Shown: positions 34,111 through 43,130, counted from the stretch's first letter. The stretch is 64,000 nucleotides of DNA from Sva-07 sp942492715 (GCA_942492715.1 CALOFW010000002.1:310001-374000); one strand, 5' to 3'. Notes: a model not told the origin generated them from the letters alone. Made by a program: numbers and translations.

Positions 34111-34878
34111 ATGAACGTGATCGTCTGCGTCAAGCAGATCCCGGACCCGGCACTGCCGGGCGAGCTGGATCCCTCCACCAACACGCTCAAGCGTGACGGC
34201 AAGCTCATCCTCGACGAGTCGGACAGTTACGGCGTCGAGATGGCGCTGCAACTCGTCACGGCGGCCGGCGGCGGCGAGGTCAGCCTCGTCTCCATGGCGC
34301 CGAACGACGAGACGTCGGGCTTGCGCACCGCACTCGCGATGGGCGCTGCCAAAGCGGTGCTCGTGAGCGACGCGTCGCTTGCGGGCGCTGATGCGCTCAC
34401 CACTGCGAAGGTGCTCGCCGCGGCGACGAAGAAGCTCGGCGAGGTCGACCTGATCATCGCCGGCACCGAGTCCTCCGACGGCTACACCGGCACCGTGCCC
34501 GAGCAGCTCGCCGAAGTTCTCGGCCTGCCGTCGATCACGTTCGCCAAGAGCATCGAGATCGCCGATGGCACCCTCAGGGTCGACCGTCAGACCGAGGCGG
34601 GCTACGACGAGGTCACGTGCTCGCTCCCGGCCGTCGTGTCGGTGACCGCGGGCGTCGTCGAGCCCCGCTACCCGAGCTTCAAGGGCATCATGGCCGCCAA
34701 GTCGAAGCCGGTCGAGACCGTCACCACCGCCGACCTCGGTGTCGAGTCGGTCTCGTGGGCCCAGCAGATCACCTCCGTCGAGGATGCCCCCGAGCGTGAA
34801 GCCGGTGAGGTCATCGAAGACGACGGCGAAACGTTCAACAAGATCGTCGAGTTCCTCGACAACCTGAAAGTCATCTGA
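34111..34878 (+). CDS. etfB: Electron transfer flavoprotein beta subunit
   Basis: 255 residues. MNVIVCVKQIPDPALPGELD at the N-terminus, AGTESSDGYTGTVPEQLAEVLGLP and the family motif VVEPRYPSFKGIMAAKSKP. With EtfA it carries electrons from acyl-CoA dehydrogenases to the quinone pool. A candidate acyl-CoA dehydrogenase is encoded at 43325. Followed by etfA after 10 nt. Confidence 0.95.
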   Translation: MNVIVCVKQIPDPALPGELDPSTNTLKRDGKLILDESDSYGVEMALQLVTAAGGGEVSLVSMAPNDETSGLRTALAMGAAKAVLVSDASLAGADALTTAKVLAAATKKLGEVDLIIAGTESSDGYTGTVPEQLAEVLGLPSITFAKSIEIADGTLRVDRQTEAGYDEVTCSLPAVVSVTAGVVEPRYPSFKGIMAAKSKPVETVTTADLGVESVSWAQQITSVEDAPEREAGEVIEDDGETFNKIVEFLDNLKVI

Positions 34879-34888
34879 GGAGACCGCA

Positions 34889-35857
34889 ATGGGAATCGAC
34901 AACATCTGGGTGTTCGCACAGGCCGCCGATGGCGCCCCGACCACCGGCACACTCGAACTGCTCACCGAGGCTCGAGGCCTCGGTGGCACCGTCTCGGCGT
35001 TCATCGCCGGTGATGGCGCCGGCGTCGCTGCGGCGCTCGGCGACCATGGCGCTGCCAAGGTCTACGCGACCGGCGACCTCGGCGGGTCACTCTCCGGCGT
35101 GGCCGTTGCTGCCGCGATGAAGGCCGTGATCGACGGCGGCGACAGCCCCGACCTGATCATGTTCCCGCAGAGCTATGACGGTCGCGACGTGATGTCGCGA
35201 CTCTCGGTCAAGCTCGACCGCACCGTGCTCACCAACTCGACCTCGATCACCGTCGACGGCGACGCGGTCACGGTGCAGACACCGATCTTCGGCGGCACGA
35301 AGCTGGTCAACTCGACCTTCACCGGCGAGCGTCCGTTCCTGGCAGCTTTCCGCCCGAAGAGCTTCGTCGCCGAAGGCGGCGCCGGCGCAGCGGGTGAGGT
35401 CGTCGCCGCACCGGTTCCCGACCTCGGCTCCACCGGCGGTGCAACCGTCACCGCCGTGCACGTCGAGGAGACCTCGGGCCCGAAGCTCGACGAAGCTGCC
35501 GTCGTCGTCGCCGGCGGCCGCGGCCTCGGCGAGGCCGACAAGTTCGACATGATCGAATCGCTCGCCAAGCAGCTCAAGGGTGCGCCCGGTGCGTCGCGTG
35601 CGATCGTCGACGCCGGCTGGGTGCCCTACAGCTACCAGGTCGGCCAGACCGGCAAGGTCGTCAAGCCGACCGTGTACATCGCCGCCGGCATCTCCGGTGC
35701 CACGCAGCACATGGTGGGCATGAAGGGTTCGAAGAACATCATCGCGATCAACAAGGACAAGGAGGCGCCGATCTTCGGTGTCGCCGACCTCGGCATCGTC
35801 GGTGACGTCCACAAGGTGCTCCCGCAGCTCCTCGCTGCCCTCGACGCTCGTACCTGA
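34889..35857 (+). CDS. etfA: Electron transfer flavoprotein alpha subunit
   Basis: 322 residues. The C-terminal FAD domain shows VVAGGRGLGEADKF, GWVPYSYQVGQTGKVVKPTVY, AAGISGATQHMVGM and IIAINKDKEAPIFGVADLGIVGD. ATG preceded by AGGAG. It forms the FAD-bearing heterodimer with EtfB. A strong hairpin with a T-run follows, ending the operon. Confidence 0.96.
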   Translation: MGIDNIWVFAQAADGAPTTGTLELLTEARGLGGTVSAFIAGDGAGVAAALGDHGAAKVYATGDLGGSLSGVAVAAAMKAVIDGGDSPDLIMFPQSYDGRDVMSRLSVKLDRTVLTNSTSITVDGDAVTVQTPIFGGTKLVNSTFTGERPFLAAFRPKSFVAEGGAGAAGEVVAAPVPDLGSTGGATVTAVHVEETSGPKLDEAAVVVAGGRGLGEADKFDMIESLAKQLKGAPGASRAIVDAGWVPYSYQVGQTGKVVKPTVYIAAGISGATQHMVGMKGSKNIIAINKDKEAPIFGVADLGIVGDVHKVLPQLLAALDART

Positions 35858-35875
35858 CACAGCACCAACCTCGAG

Positions 35876-35920
35876 AAATGCCTGGATCGTCGCGCTGAGC
35901 GCGACGATCCAGGCATTTTT
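35876..35920. terminator. Bidirectional intrinsic terminator after etfBA
   Basis: Perfect 20-bp stem (35876-35895 with 35899-35918) around a 3-nt loop TGA, with AAA on one side and TTTTT on the other. Lies between the convergent etfA and the gene ending at 35929, serving both directions. Confidence 0.92.
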
Positions 35921-35928
35921 CGGGTGTG

Positions 35929-36918
35929 TCAGGTGGCGTCACGGGCGATGATGGCCCAGGCGACGGACTCCTCGGGGTCCTCGACCGCCAGTTGGAGCTG
36001 CCATCCCATCGCAGGCTCGTGCGCGTCCCAGCGATACCAGCGAAGGTCGTGTGCCAACTCGCCGAGCTCGTCCGGGGGAACCGGCCAGTCGTCGAGGAGG
36101 TCACCGAACGCGGCGAGCGTCCACCAGGCGCCGAATCGCCCGGACGCGGCTCCGCGGCGCCGTCCGTGGGCACCGCCACTCGCTCCTGCCCACGCCATCC
36201 AGGCGATCGCCATCGCAGGGTCGAGTTCGACCACTCGCGCGCGCCGCAGGCCGAGCGCACCGAGCGCACCGCCGACGTCCCCGTCGACGCACACCGTCTC
36301 GGCATGGCCGTTCGAACTCGACGTCCACGGTTCGACGAGTTGCCGCACGGCGAGTTCGACGTCGTCGTCGAGCACCTCGGCGTCGGCGGTGCCGATGTCG
36401 TCCCAGTCCTCGGGGAGCCGCGGGGGTGGGAACTCGGCGCCGGCGTCGGTGTAGTCGGCGAGCGCGTAGGTGGGCTCCCACCGCTGGAGGTCGAGGGGGA
36501 TGTCGAGCACCGGCGGGAGATCGGGCGCGTCGATCGTCTCACCGCGCAGGACCCGTTCGTGAGCGACGAACGCGGCGCGGGGCCCACGACCGAGCTCTGG
36601 CGACAGATCGGCCCAACTGTGGTGCTGTGCGGCCACCTCGGTGAGCGGCCCGATCGTGAACCGACCCGACAACCCGTCGGTCTCGTCGAGGACGGCCGCG
36701 ACGAACTCCGGTGCAGCGTGCAGCGCGAGGCGGTATTCGGCGAGTGTCGCCGCGGGCCAGAGCTGGCGTCCGGTGGCGACCGCGTGGCGTGCACGGTCTC
36801 GCACCCGGAGCAGGCCCGCCCAGTCCCGCTCGCCGGATCGATCGTCGATCAGCCGTACGAGCCCGTCGAGATCGGCGCGGTGGATCAGGTCGTCGAGCGC
36901 GTCGTCGTCGACCCGCAC
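35929..36918 (-). CDS. Hypothetical protein coupled to the SCO1664-family gene
   Basis: 329 residues from GTG 36918, two bases after the stop codon of the SCO1664-family gene. No transmembrane segments; tryptophan- and acid-rich (DDDALDDLIHRADLDGLVRLI; WDDIGTADAEVLDDDVEL; LRWYRWDAHEPAMGWQLQLAVEDPEESVAWAIIARDA). I do not recognise a domain. It is the last gene of a minus-strand run (phosphatase, DUF3090, SCO1664, this gene), so it likely shares their unknown process. Confidence 0.8.
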   Translation of the reverse strand: MRVDDDALDDLIHRADLDGLVRLIDDRSGERDWAGLLRVRDRARHAVATGRQLWPAATLAEYRLALHAAPEFVAAVLDETDGLSGRFTIGPLTEVAAQHHSWADLSPELGRGPRAAFVAHERVLRGETIDAPDLPPVLDIPLDLQRWEPTYALADYTDAGAEFPPPRLPEDWDDIGTADAEVLDDDVELAVRQLVEPWTSSSNGHAETVCVDGDVGGALGALGLRRARVVELDPAMAIAWMAWAGASGGAHGRRRGAASGRFGAWWTLAAFGDLLDDWPVPPDELGELAHDLRWYRWDAHEPAMGWQLQLAVEDPEESVAWAIIARDAT

Positions 36919-36920
36919 GG

Positions 36921-37715
36921 TCAGACCAGCGGCCAGGGATAGCGACGACCGGTGGGATCGGTCGGGAAGCGTCGGTGCGTCACGCACCATGCAGCACGAC
37001 CCTGCAACGCCTCGACCTCGTCGTCGGCGAGCAGCGCGGCGATCTCGAGCGGTACGCGCTCGCACAACGACCCCACCCGAACGAGCAGGTCGTCGTCGAT
37101 CGGCTCGTCGCCGAACTCCCAGATCACCGTGCGCAGCTTGTACTCGGCGGCGAAGCACAACCCGTTGTCGATGCCCCACACCGACGCCGGTTGATCGTCG
37201 CGCTCGGGGATCAGGAGCACGTGGCCACTCTTGCGGTCGGTGTTGTTGGCGAGGATGTCGAGCAATGCCATCGCCCGGAGCCGGTCGTGCAACTCCGGGT
37301 GCGCCTCGTGGATCGTGAAGTAGTGCTGGCTGTGGTCGGCGATGACGAACCACTGGATCGACCCTTCGCCGAGAGGTCCGTCGCGCAGCACCGTCGGTGG
37401 CACCACGTGGAGTCCGAGGTGCTCGCTGAGCAGGTAGGCCGCCACCTCGCGGCGATGCAGGCCCGGCTCGAAGTCCCACAACGGTCGCTCCCCGCGCGTT
37501 GGCTTGTAGATCGCCGGGTGGCTGGCACCGTCGTGCGTGACGTGGACGAGGAACGTGGCATTGCTGCTGTACGGCATGCGACCCTCGATCTCCACCTCGC
37601 CTTCCAGCAGGTGGCGGATCGGATCGTCCACGACGTCGACGCGCAACTCGACCCCGCGCTCGTCGTCATCGTCGTCGTCGTGGTCGTCGTGGACGTCGTC
37701 GTCGTGCAGTGCCAC
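36921..37715 (-). CDS. SCO1664-family protein (PI3/PI4-kinase-like fold)
   Basis: 264 residues from GTG 37715. Kinase-like motifs: LDILANNTDRKSGHVLL and WGIDNGLCF correspond to the catalytic-loop and metal-binding motifs of PI3/4-kinase-related enzymes; AIYKPTRGERPLWDF gives the nucleotide lysine. The first 20 residues are almost only Asp and His, encoded by a GTC-rich tract. In other Actinobacteria this family sits with DUF3090 and an MSMEG_4193-type phosphatase, often near mshC. Substrate unknown. Confidence 0.88.
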   Translation of the reverse strand: MALHDDDVHDDHDDDDDDERGVELRVDVVDDPIRHLLEGEVEIEGRMPYSSNATFLVHVTHDGASHPAIYKPTRGERPLWDFEPGLHRREVAAYLLSEHLGLHVVPPTVLRDGPLGEGSIQWFVIADHSQHYFTIHEAHPELHDRLRAMALLDILANNTDRKSGHVLLIPERDDQPASVWGIDNGLCFAAEYKLRTVIWEFGDEPIDDDLLVRVGSLCERVPLEIAALLADDEVEALQGRAAWCVTHRRFPTDPTGRRYPWPLV

Positions 37716-37721
37716 GCCGGA

Positions 37722-38225
37722 TCAGTTCATCCGGGGGCAGTCGTGGCCGTCGGGATCGATCGGGAAGCTGCACCACTGGCACGGCGGTCGACCCGCTTCG
37801 ACGACCCCGTCGGCGTGGTCGCAGAACGCCGCCGCCTGGCCCCGGCTGAGGTACAGCCGGATGTGTCCACGATCGTCGTCGACGAACTCGCCGTCGTCGT
37901 CGACCTCGCCGATCTCTTCGAGTTGGATCAGCACCCGGTCGTTCGAGCGGTCGTAGCCCAGCCCGATCGGGCCGAGCACGAACGACGGATCGAGTGGATC
38001 TCGCAGCTCGAGCGCCCCCGGCATCGGGCGGTCCTCGGCGGGCGGGAGGTCGGCGAGCACCTTGCGGAGGTACTGCACGATCGCCGCGGTCTGCTGCTTC
38101 TCGCACTTGACGGTCACGCGTTGGCCGTCCGAGCGCGCCTGCAGCAGGAACGTCCGCTCGCCGGGCCGGCCCACCGTGCCGACGGTGAAGGCCGACACCT
38201 CGTCGAATTCGAAGAACACGCTCAT
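37722..38225 (-). CDS. DUF3090 protein with C-terminal zinc-ribbon-like cysteines
   Basis: 167 residues. N-terminus FEFDEVSAFTVGTVGRPGERTFLLQA and the C-terminal set CDHADGVVEAGRPPCQWC plus HDCPRMN (cysteines and histidines able to bind zinc) match DUF3090. Conserved in Actinobacteria beside the SCO1664 protein and the histidine phosphatase; biochemical role unknown. Confidence 0.93.
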   Translation of the reverse strand: MSVFFEFDEVSAFTVGTVGRPGERTFLLQARSDGQRVTVKCEKQQTAAIVQYLRKVLADLPPAEDRPMPGALELRDPLDPSFVLGPIGLGYDRSNDRVLIQLEEIGEVDDDGEFVDDDRGHIRLYLSRGQAAAFCDHADGVVEAGRPPCQWCSFPIDPDGHDCPRMN

Positions 38226-38232
38226 CGGACAC

Positions 38233-38931
38233 TCACGAGGGTTGGAGGTCGGTCAGCGGGCGCCCGGTGGAGTTGACCGCCAGGACGGCGGGACCACCGG
38301 GACCCCAGGTGATCGCCGTGACGGATGCCGGGCTGATGACGATGCGCTGGAACAGGTCGATGTGGGTGCCGAGTGCGTGCGCGACCGCGGCCTTGATCGT
38401 GTCGGCGTGGGAGACGCACACGATCGTGCCGCCGGGGTGCGCCGCGCGGAGGCGGTCGAGCGTGGAGACCATCCGGGTCTGCATCTCCGTGAAGCTCTCA
38501 CCGTCGGGGAACCGGAACATCGACGGTGAGCGTTGGACGGTCTGCCACTCGGGAAGCTTCATCAGCTTCTTCAGCTCTGCGCCCGTCCAGTCCCCGAAAT
38601 CGCATTCCAGGAGACCCCGGTCGATCTGGGTGCGTAGCCCACGGGCCTTCGAGATCGGCGCCGCCGTTTCCTTCGCTCGCTCCAGGGGCGAGCTGTAGAC
38701 GGCATCGACTCGCTTCAGCTCCCCGATGCGAGCGGCGGCGATGTCGGCCTGACGCCGACCCTCGTCGGCGAGGTGCAGGCCCTTGGCGCGTCCTGGCAGC
38801 ACCTTGCCGGTCGTCGGTGTCTGTCCGTGGCGAACGAGCAGGATCGTGGTGAACGGCGACGGTTTCGGCGCGGTTCGTTTCGCAGCGGTTCGTTTGGTGG
38901 GGCGTGCGTTCGTGGTGGCCATGAGGTGCAT
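38233..38931 (-). CDS. MSMEG_4193-family histidine phosphatase
   Basis: 232 residues (ATG 38931; ATG 38922 is equally possible). LLVRHGQTPTTGKVLPGRAKG carries the phosphohistidine; CDFGDWTG and CVSHADTIKAAVAHALG complete the histidine phosphatase active site. An N-terminal basic stretch (RPTKRTAAKRTAPKP) is extra. It is the first gene of the phosphatase-DUF3090-SCO1664 run, with 7-nt and 6-nt gaps. Confidence 0.92.
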   Translation of the reverse strand: MHLMATTNARPTKRTAAKRTAPKPSPFTTILLVRHGQTPTTGKVLPGRAKGLHLADEGRRQADIAAARIGELKRVDAVYSSPLERAKETAAPISKARGLRTQIDRGLLECDFGDWTGAELKKLMKLPEWQTVQRSPSMFRFPDGESFTEMQTRMVSTLDRLRAAHPGGTIVCVSHADTIKAAVAHALGTHIDLFQRIVISPASVTAITWGPGGPAVLAVNSTGRPLTDLQPS

Positions 38932-38952
38932 CCCAACCTACTGTCGAGGGCC

Positions 38953-39621
38953 GTGACTCCGCTCGCCAGGCTCGAACACGATGTGGTGACCTGTCGGGCA
39001 TGCCCACGGCTCGTGGCGTGGCGTGAGGAGGTGGCGATCACGAAGCGGGCGGCCTACCGCGACGAGACGTACTGGGGTCGCCCGATCCCGGGATTCGGGG
39101 ATCCCGACGCCCGCATCGTGGTGCTGGGCCTCGCTCCGGCGGCACACGGGGCCAACCGCACCGGGCGGGTGTTCACGGGTGACCGCAGCGGCGACTGGCT
39201 GTTCCGGGCGATGCACCGTGCCGGCCTCGCCAACCAGGCCGAGTCGGTGGCGCTCGACGACGGCCTTCGTCTCCACGGTGCGTGGGTGACGGCAGCGGTC
39301 AAGTGCGCACCGCCCGGGAACTCACCCACACCGGACGAACGTGACGCCTGTGCGCCGTTCCTCCGGCGTGAGTTCGCCGCATTGGCCTCGATGTCGGTCG
39401 TGGTGTGCCTCGGCCAATTCGGCTACCAGGCCGCGTGTGCGCACTTCGGGGTGCGCCCGCGGCCGAGGTTCGGCCACGGCGTCGAGGTCCCGATCGACGG
39501 CGGTCCCACCCTCGTGTGCTCGTTCCACCCCAGCCAGCAGAACACCTTCACCAAGCGACTCACCGAACCGATGCTCGACGCCGTGTTCTCACGTGCGGTC
39601 GAGCTGGCCTCCGGGTCGTGA
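38953..39621 (+). CDS. Uracil-DNA glycosylase, family 5 (UdgB type)
   Basis: 222 residues from GTG 38953. Four iron-sulfur cysteines: C14 and C17 (TCRACPRL), C118 and C133 (KCAPPGNSPTPDERDAC). Motif A is GLAPAAHGANRTGRVFTGD, which lacks the usual catalytic acid, as in family 5; the closing motif is CSFHPSQQNTFTKRL. The enzyme removes uracil and other deaminated bases. The gene diverges from the phosphatase gene with only 21 nt between starts. Confidence 0.92.
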   Translation: MTPLARLEHDVVTCRACPRLVAWREEVAITKRAAYRDETYWGRPIPGFGDPDARIVVLGLAPAAHGANRTGRVFTGDRSGDWLFRAMHRAGLANQAESVALDDGLRLHGAWVTAAVKCAPPGNSPTPDERDACAPFLRREFAALASMSVVVCLGQFGYQAACAHFGVRPRPRFGHGVEVPIDGGPTLVCSFHPSQQNTFTKRLTEPMLDAVFSRAVELASGS

Positions 39622-39675
39622 CCGCCGGATGACACCGGTGGCGCACGGGAGGGGCGCCAGTAGCCTCGCAGTGCT

Positions 39676-39993
39676 GTGATCTCGTCTCATCGCCCGCTCG
39701 TCACCTCGCTCGCCATCGGCCTCGTCGCCGTGTTCGGGGTGTCCGCGTGCACGTCCGACCCCAGCCCGACACGCGTGGCGGAGGACCTGGTGAAGACCGA
39801 GACCCAGGACTTCCCGGAGATCCAGGACTGCATGCTCGGGGTGATCGACGACTACGACCTCGACAGTCTCGGCGAGGATGCAACCAGCGACACCCCGGAC
39901 GTGCGCGACCCAGCCCTCGCCGAACTCGCTCGCTTCCAAGCCGATCTCGCCGCCTGCGATCCCGAAGGCGTCACCCGGGTGTCCATTCCGTGA
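39676..39993 (+). CDS. Small putative lipoprotein
   Basis: 105 residues from GTG 39676. A signal peptide ends in the lipobox FGVSAC (C25). The mature part, about 80 residues, is acidic with two further cysteines (QDCMLGV; AACDPEG) that could form a disulfide. I do not recognise a family. Confidence 0.75.
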   Translation: MISSHRPLVTSLAIGLVAVFGVSACTSDPSPTRVAEDLVKTETQDFPEIQDCMLGVIDDYDLDSLGEDATSDTPDVRDPALAELARFQADLAACDPEGVTRVSIP

Positions 39994-40006
39994 CCGGGTG
40001 AACGGT

Positions 40007-41233
40007 TCAGTCGGATTTCGCCGCGGCGTCGGGTGACGGAGCCGGCGCCTTCTTCTTGGGAGGCGGGACGCCGATCGCCGGGGCCGGATCGGCCTCCTTC
40101 GGCCAGCGGCGCCGGCTGACGATCGACAGCAGGCGCAACAGCCTCATGGCGGTCTCGTCGGTCTGGGCGGGCTTGGCGATGATCGACCCGTCGGCGATCA
40201 TCCGCTCGATCACTTCTTCGCCGAGTTCGGTGCGCACGATCGTCAGGGTCCAGTCGTTGTCCTCGCCGATGCCGCCGGTGGACACGTCGGCGTGTTCGGC
40301 GGCGAAGTCGGGGCAGCTGGTGCAGCCCTTGCGGGTCCAGGCGTGGCACTCCTTGAGGTTGATCTCGTGGTACGAGCCGTCCTTCATCCAGATCTGGAAC
40401 GCACCTTTGATGTTCATCTTCACCATGTCCTGCTTCTTCAGGCCGTACTTGGCCTCGAACAGTTCGGGGAAGATGGCGTCGTCGAAGGTCTTCGAGCACA
40501 GCAGGCCGATGTTGAACAGGAACGGCTTGGAGACCTTCCCGGCCTTGCGATCCCACATCGTCGGCGGCGACGACGTCTGACAGCCCATGCCGACCAGGGC
40601 GAGGCGTTCGTAGCCCTTCTCCCTGGCCTCCGGCAGGGCGAGCGGGTTCGCGCAGTAGGTGTAACGGCTGCCGGCGGTCGCCAGGATCTCCTCCTTGGTG
40701 GCGACGACGGCGGGCTTCGCCTTCCAGGCGTCGTCGTCCTCGACACCCGAGACCAGCGCGGCGTCGATGTAGTCGTGTTCGCGTAGCCAGATCAGCATCG
40801 CGGAGACGAGACCGCCGTCTTGGCCCATCTTGTGGACCATCTCGTCGCTGGCACGGGTGAGGTGGAGCTGGCGCCAGATGCCGGCCATCTCGTCGGGTTC
40901 ACGCACCCGGCCGAACAGGTGCATGTCGGCCGACGGCTCCCACGCCCGGAAACGGGGGCACGCCCGGGTGCAGGTGGTGCAGCCGCCTCCTTCACCGAAT
41001 CCGTGGACACAGTTGTCGAGTCCGAGTTCCTCCTCCAGGTGGAACGGGATGTACTTGCCTTCTTCGTGCTCGTACCCGATCACGTCGTGGGGGCAGGTGA
41101 CCACGCAGCCGGCGCAACCGGTGCACAGCCCGGTCGTGATCACCTCGGCGTAGAGCTCCTTCCACTGCGCGGTCCAGCGTCCGGCCTGCGCCGGCGTGGT
41201 CGGTGGCGGGGAGTCCTGGTCGACGGTGGTCAT
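40007..41233 (-). CDS. Coenzyme F420 hydrogenase/dehydrogenase beta subunit (FrhB-like) family protein
   Basis: 408 residues. N-terminal ferredoxin domain with two [4Fe-4S] motifs: LCTGCAGCVVTCPHDV and C-VHGFGEGGGCTTCTRACP. Then the FrhB core (QDGGLVSAMLIWLREH; LVGMGCQTSSPP; CTSCPDFAAEHADVSTGG). These proteins pass electrons between F420, flavin and Fe-S clusters. The physiological partner is unknown. The tail is a K/A/P-rich low-complexity stretch. ATG 41233 is chosen; GTG 41242 is close by. Confidence 0.88.
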   Translation of the reverse strand: MTTVDQDSPPPTTPAQAGRWTAQWKELYAEVITTGLCTGCAGCVVTCPHDVIGYEHEEGKYIPFHLEEELGLDNCVHGFGEGGGCTTCTRACPRFRAWEPSADMHLFGRVREPDEMAGIWRQLHLTRASDEMVHKMGQDGGLVSAMLIWLREHDYIDAALVSGVEDDDAWKAKPAVVATKEEILATAGSRYTYCANPLALPEAREKGYERLALVGMGCQTSSPPTMWDRKAGKVSKPFLFNIGLLCSKTFDDAIFPELFEAKYGLKKQDMVKMNIKGAFQIWMKDGSYHEINLKECHAWTRKGCTSCPDFAAEHADVSTGGIGEDNDWTLTIVRTELGEEVIERMIADGSIIAKPAQTDETAMRLLRLLSIVSRRRWPKEADPAPAIGVPPPKKKAPAPSPDAAAKSD

Positions 41234-41266
41234 CTGGGTCACTGTACGCGACGGCCCCGGACGCGG

Positions 41267-41314
41267 CGATCCCCGAGCCTGCCCTCTGAGGACGCAAAGG
41301 AGGCTCGGGGATCG
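41267..41314. other. Inverted repeat upstream of the FrhB-like gene
   Basis: Stem CGATCCCCGAGCCT (41267-41280) with AGGCTCGGGGATCG (41301-41314), 20-nt loop, no T-run. It lies 34 nt upstream of the FrhB-like start and could be an operator or a leader hairpin. Confidence 0.55.
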
Positions 41315-41350
41315 ACTCGCAGGACGCAACGATGCGCCCGATCCGAGGGG

Positions 41351-41374
41351 TGCACCGGCGAGGTCGCCGGTGCA
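41351..41374 (-). terminator. Hairpin after glnB
   Basis: TGCACCGGCGA and TCGCCGGTGCA pair perfectly with a 2-nt centre, 10 nt beyond the glnB stop codon. There is no U-tract, so a rho-independent role is only possible, not shown. Confidence 0.5.
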
Positions 41375-41383
41375 GGACGTCAG

Positions 41384-41722
41384 CTAGATCGCGTCGGTCC
41401 CTTCTTCACCGGTGCGGATGCGCACGAGGCGCTCCACGTCGGTGACCCAGATCTTGCCGTCACCGATCTTGCCGGTGGCGGCGGCCGAGACGATTGCGTC
41501 GACGACCCCGTCGACCGCATCGTCGGCCACGACGATGCCGAGGCTCACCTTGGGCACGAAGTCGATCTTGTACTCCGCTCCTCGGTAGGTCTCGGTGTGG
41601 CCGCCCTGACGACCGAAGCCGCGGACTTCCTCGACGGTGATGCCGGCGACGCCGATGGCCTTGAGCGCATCTTTGACGTCGTCGAGCTTGAACGGCTTGA
41701 TGACCGCTGTCACGAGTTTCAT
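41384..41722 (-). CDS. glnB: Nitrogen regulatory protein PII
   Basis: 112 residues, standard PII length. The T-loop with uridylylation/adenylylation site Y51 is TYRGAEYKIDFVPK, and the C-terminal B-box GKIGDGKIWVTDVERLVRIRTGE is intact. PII integrates ATP/ADP and 2-oxoglutarate to regulate nitrogen uptake. It follows amt by 40 nt on the same strand, so it is probably GlnK-like and controls that transporter directly. Confidence 0.96.
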   Translation of the reverse strand: MKLVTAVIKPFKLDDVKDALKAIGVAGITVEEVRGFGRQGGHTETYRGAEYKIDFVPKVSLGIVVADDAVDGVVDAIVSAAATGKIGDGKIWVTDVERLVRIRTGEEGTDAI

Positions 41723-41762
41723 GTGATGGTTCCTTTGTTGGCTCTGCCTGAATCGAAGTGTG

Positions 41763-43130
41763 TCAGCTCGTGTGAGCCATGTCGGGGGCGTAGCCCTGGA
41801 GGCCGTGCTCGAGGACGTCGAGGCCCTCGATCTCTTCTTCGGCGCTGACCCGCAGGCCGATGGTGGCCTTGATGGCGCCGAACACGATCGCCGTGGTGAT
41901 TCCCACCCAAGCGAGGATGATCAGCAGCATGACGATCTGCACGGCGAGCTGGTCGAAGCCGCCGCCGTAGAACAGGCCGGCGTCTTCGCGGCCGAGGAAT
42001 GCATCGTCGTAGGTCGAGAACAGTCCGATGGAGAGCAGGCCCCACGCACCGACCACACCGTGCACGCTGATCGCACCGACCGGGTCGTCGACCTTGACCT
42101 TGTCGAAGAACAACACGGAGAAGACCACGAGGATGCCGCCGATCGCACCGATGAGCGCCGCCATCAGCGGGGTCACCGCACCGCATGGAGCGGTGATCGC
42201 GACGAGTCCGGCGAGCACGCCGTTGCCGATCATGGCGACGTCCGGCTTGCCGGCGACGAGCCAGATCGTGATGGTGCAGAACAATCCACCGGCTGCTGCG
42301 GCCAGCATGGTGTTGACAGCGACCGTCATGACGAATTCGTCGGCGAGGAGCTCGGAGCCGGGGTTGAACCCGAACCAGCCGAACCACAGGATGAACACAC
42401 CGAGGATCGCGAACGGGATGCTGTGACCGGGGATCGCCCGCGGGTTGCCGTCTGCGTCGTACTTGCCGATGCGGGGCCCGAGGAAGAGCGCACCCATGAA
42501 GGCGGCGATGCCACCGGTCATGTGCACGATGCCGGAGCCGGCGAAGTCGGAGAAGACCGCATCGCCGATCTGGATGTCGGCGATCAAGCCGCCGCCCCAG
42601 GTCCAGTGGACCACGACCGGGTAGATGAATGCGCACATGATCGCCGAGAAGATCAGGTAGGCGCTGAACTTCGTCCGTTCGGCCATGGCACCGGAGGCGA
42701 TCGTGACCGCCGTCGCTGCGAAGACCGCCTGGAAGAAGAACGTCGTCGCCGGGCTCAAGCCGCCCTCGGGAATGGCGGCCATGTCGAGGCCATCGAGGAA
42801 GAAGCCATCGGTGCCCATGAACCAACCGTCACCGCCGAACGCAAGGGCGAAGCCGGTGGCGAAGAACGCCAGGATGCCGACGATCGCATCGGCCATGTTC
42901 TTGGCGAAGATGTTCACGACGTTCTTCGCACGGGTCAGACCCGCCTCGACGAGCGCGAAGCCCGCCTGCATGAAGAACACCAGCACGCCGGCGATGAACA
43001 CCCAGATGTTGTTCAGGTAGTCCTGCGTCGTGGGGACGTAGTCCTGGGCGAAGCCGACCGATGGTGTGATGGCCAAGATGGCGACGACGCCACCCAGGCC
43101 GGAAGCAATTCTCAATGCACGTTTGCGCAC
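41763..43130 (-). CDS. amt: Ammonium transporter
   Basis: 455 residues from GTG 43130 with GGAGG four bases upstream. Signal peptide ending near SVGFAQD, 11 helices. The pore histidines lie in IPGHSIPFAILGVFILWFGW and ISVHGVVGAWG, and the ammonium-channel signature DFAGSGIVHMTGGIAAFMGA is present. Forms a trimer gated by PII. The amt-glnB order is the usual nitrogen-scavenging unit. No clear GlnR box was seen upstream. Confidence 0.96.
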   Translation of the reverse strand: MRKRALRIASGLGGVVAILAITPSVGFAQDYVPTTQDYLNNIWVFIAGVLVFFMQAGFALVEAGLTRAKNVVNIFAKNMADAIVGILAFFATGFALAFGGDGWFMGTDGFFLDGLDMAAIPEGGLSPATTFFFQAVFAATAVTIASGAMAERTKFSAYLIFSAIMCAFIYPVVVHWTWGGGLIADIQIGDAVFSDFAGSGIVHMTGGIAAFMGALFLGPRIGKYDADGNPRAIPGHSIPFAILGVFILWFGWFGFNPGSELLADEFVMTVAVNTMLAAAAGGLFCTITIWLVAGKPDVAMIGNGVLAGLVAITAPCGAVTPLMAALIGAIGGILVVFSVLFFDKVKVDDPVGAISVHGVVGAWGLLSIGLFSTYDDAFLGREDAGLFYGGGFDQLAVQIVMLLIILAWVGITTAIVFGAIKATIGLRVSAEEEIEGLDVLEHGLQGYAPDMAHTS

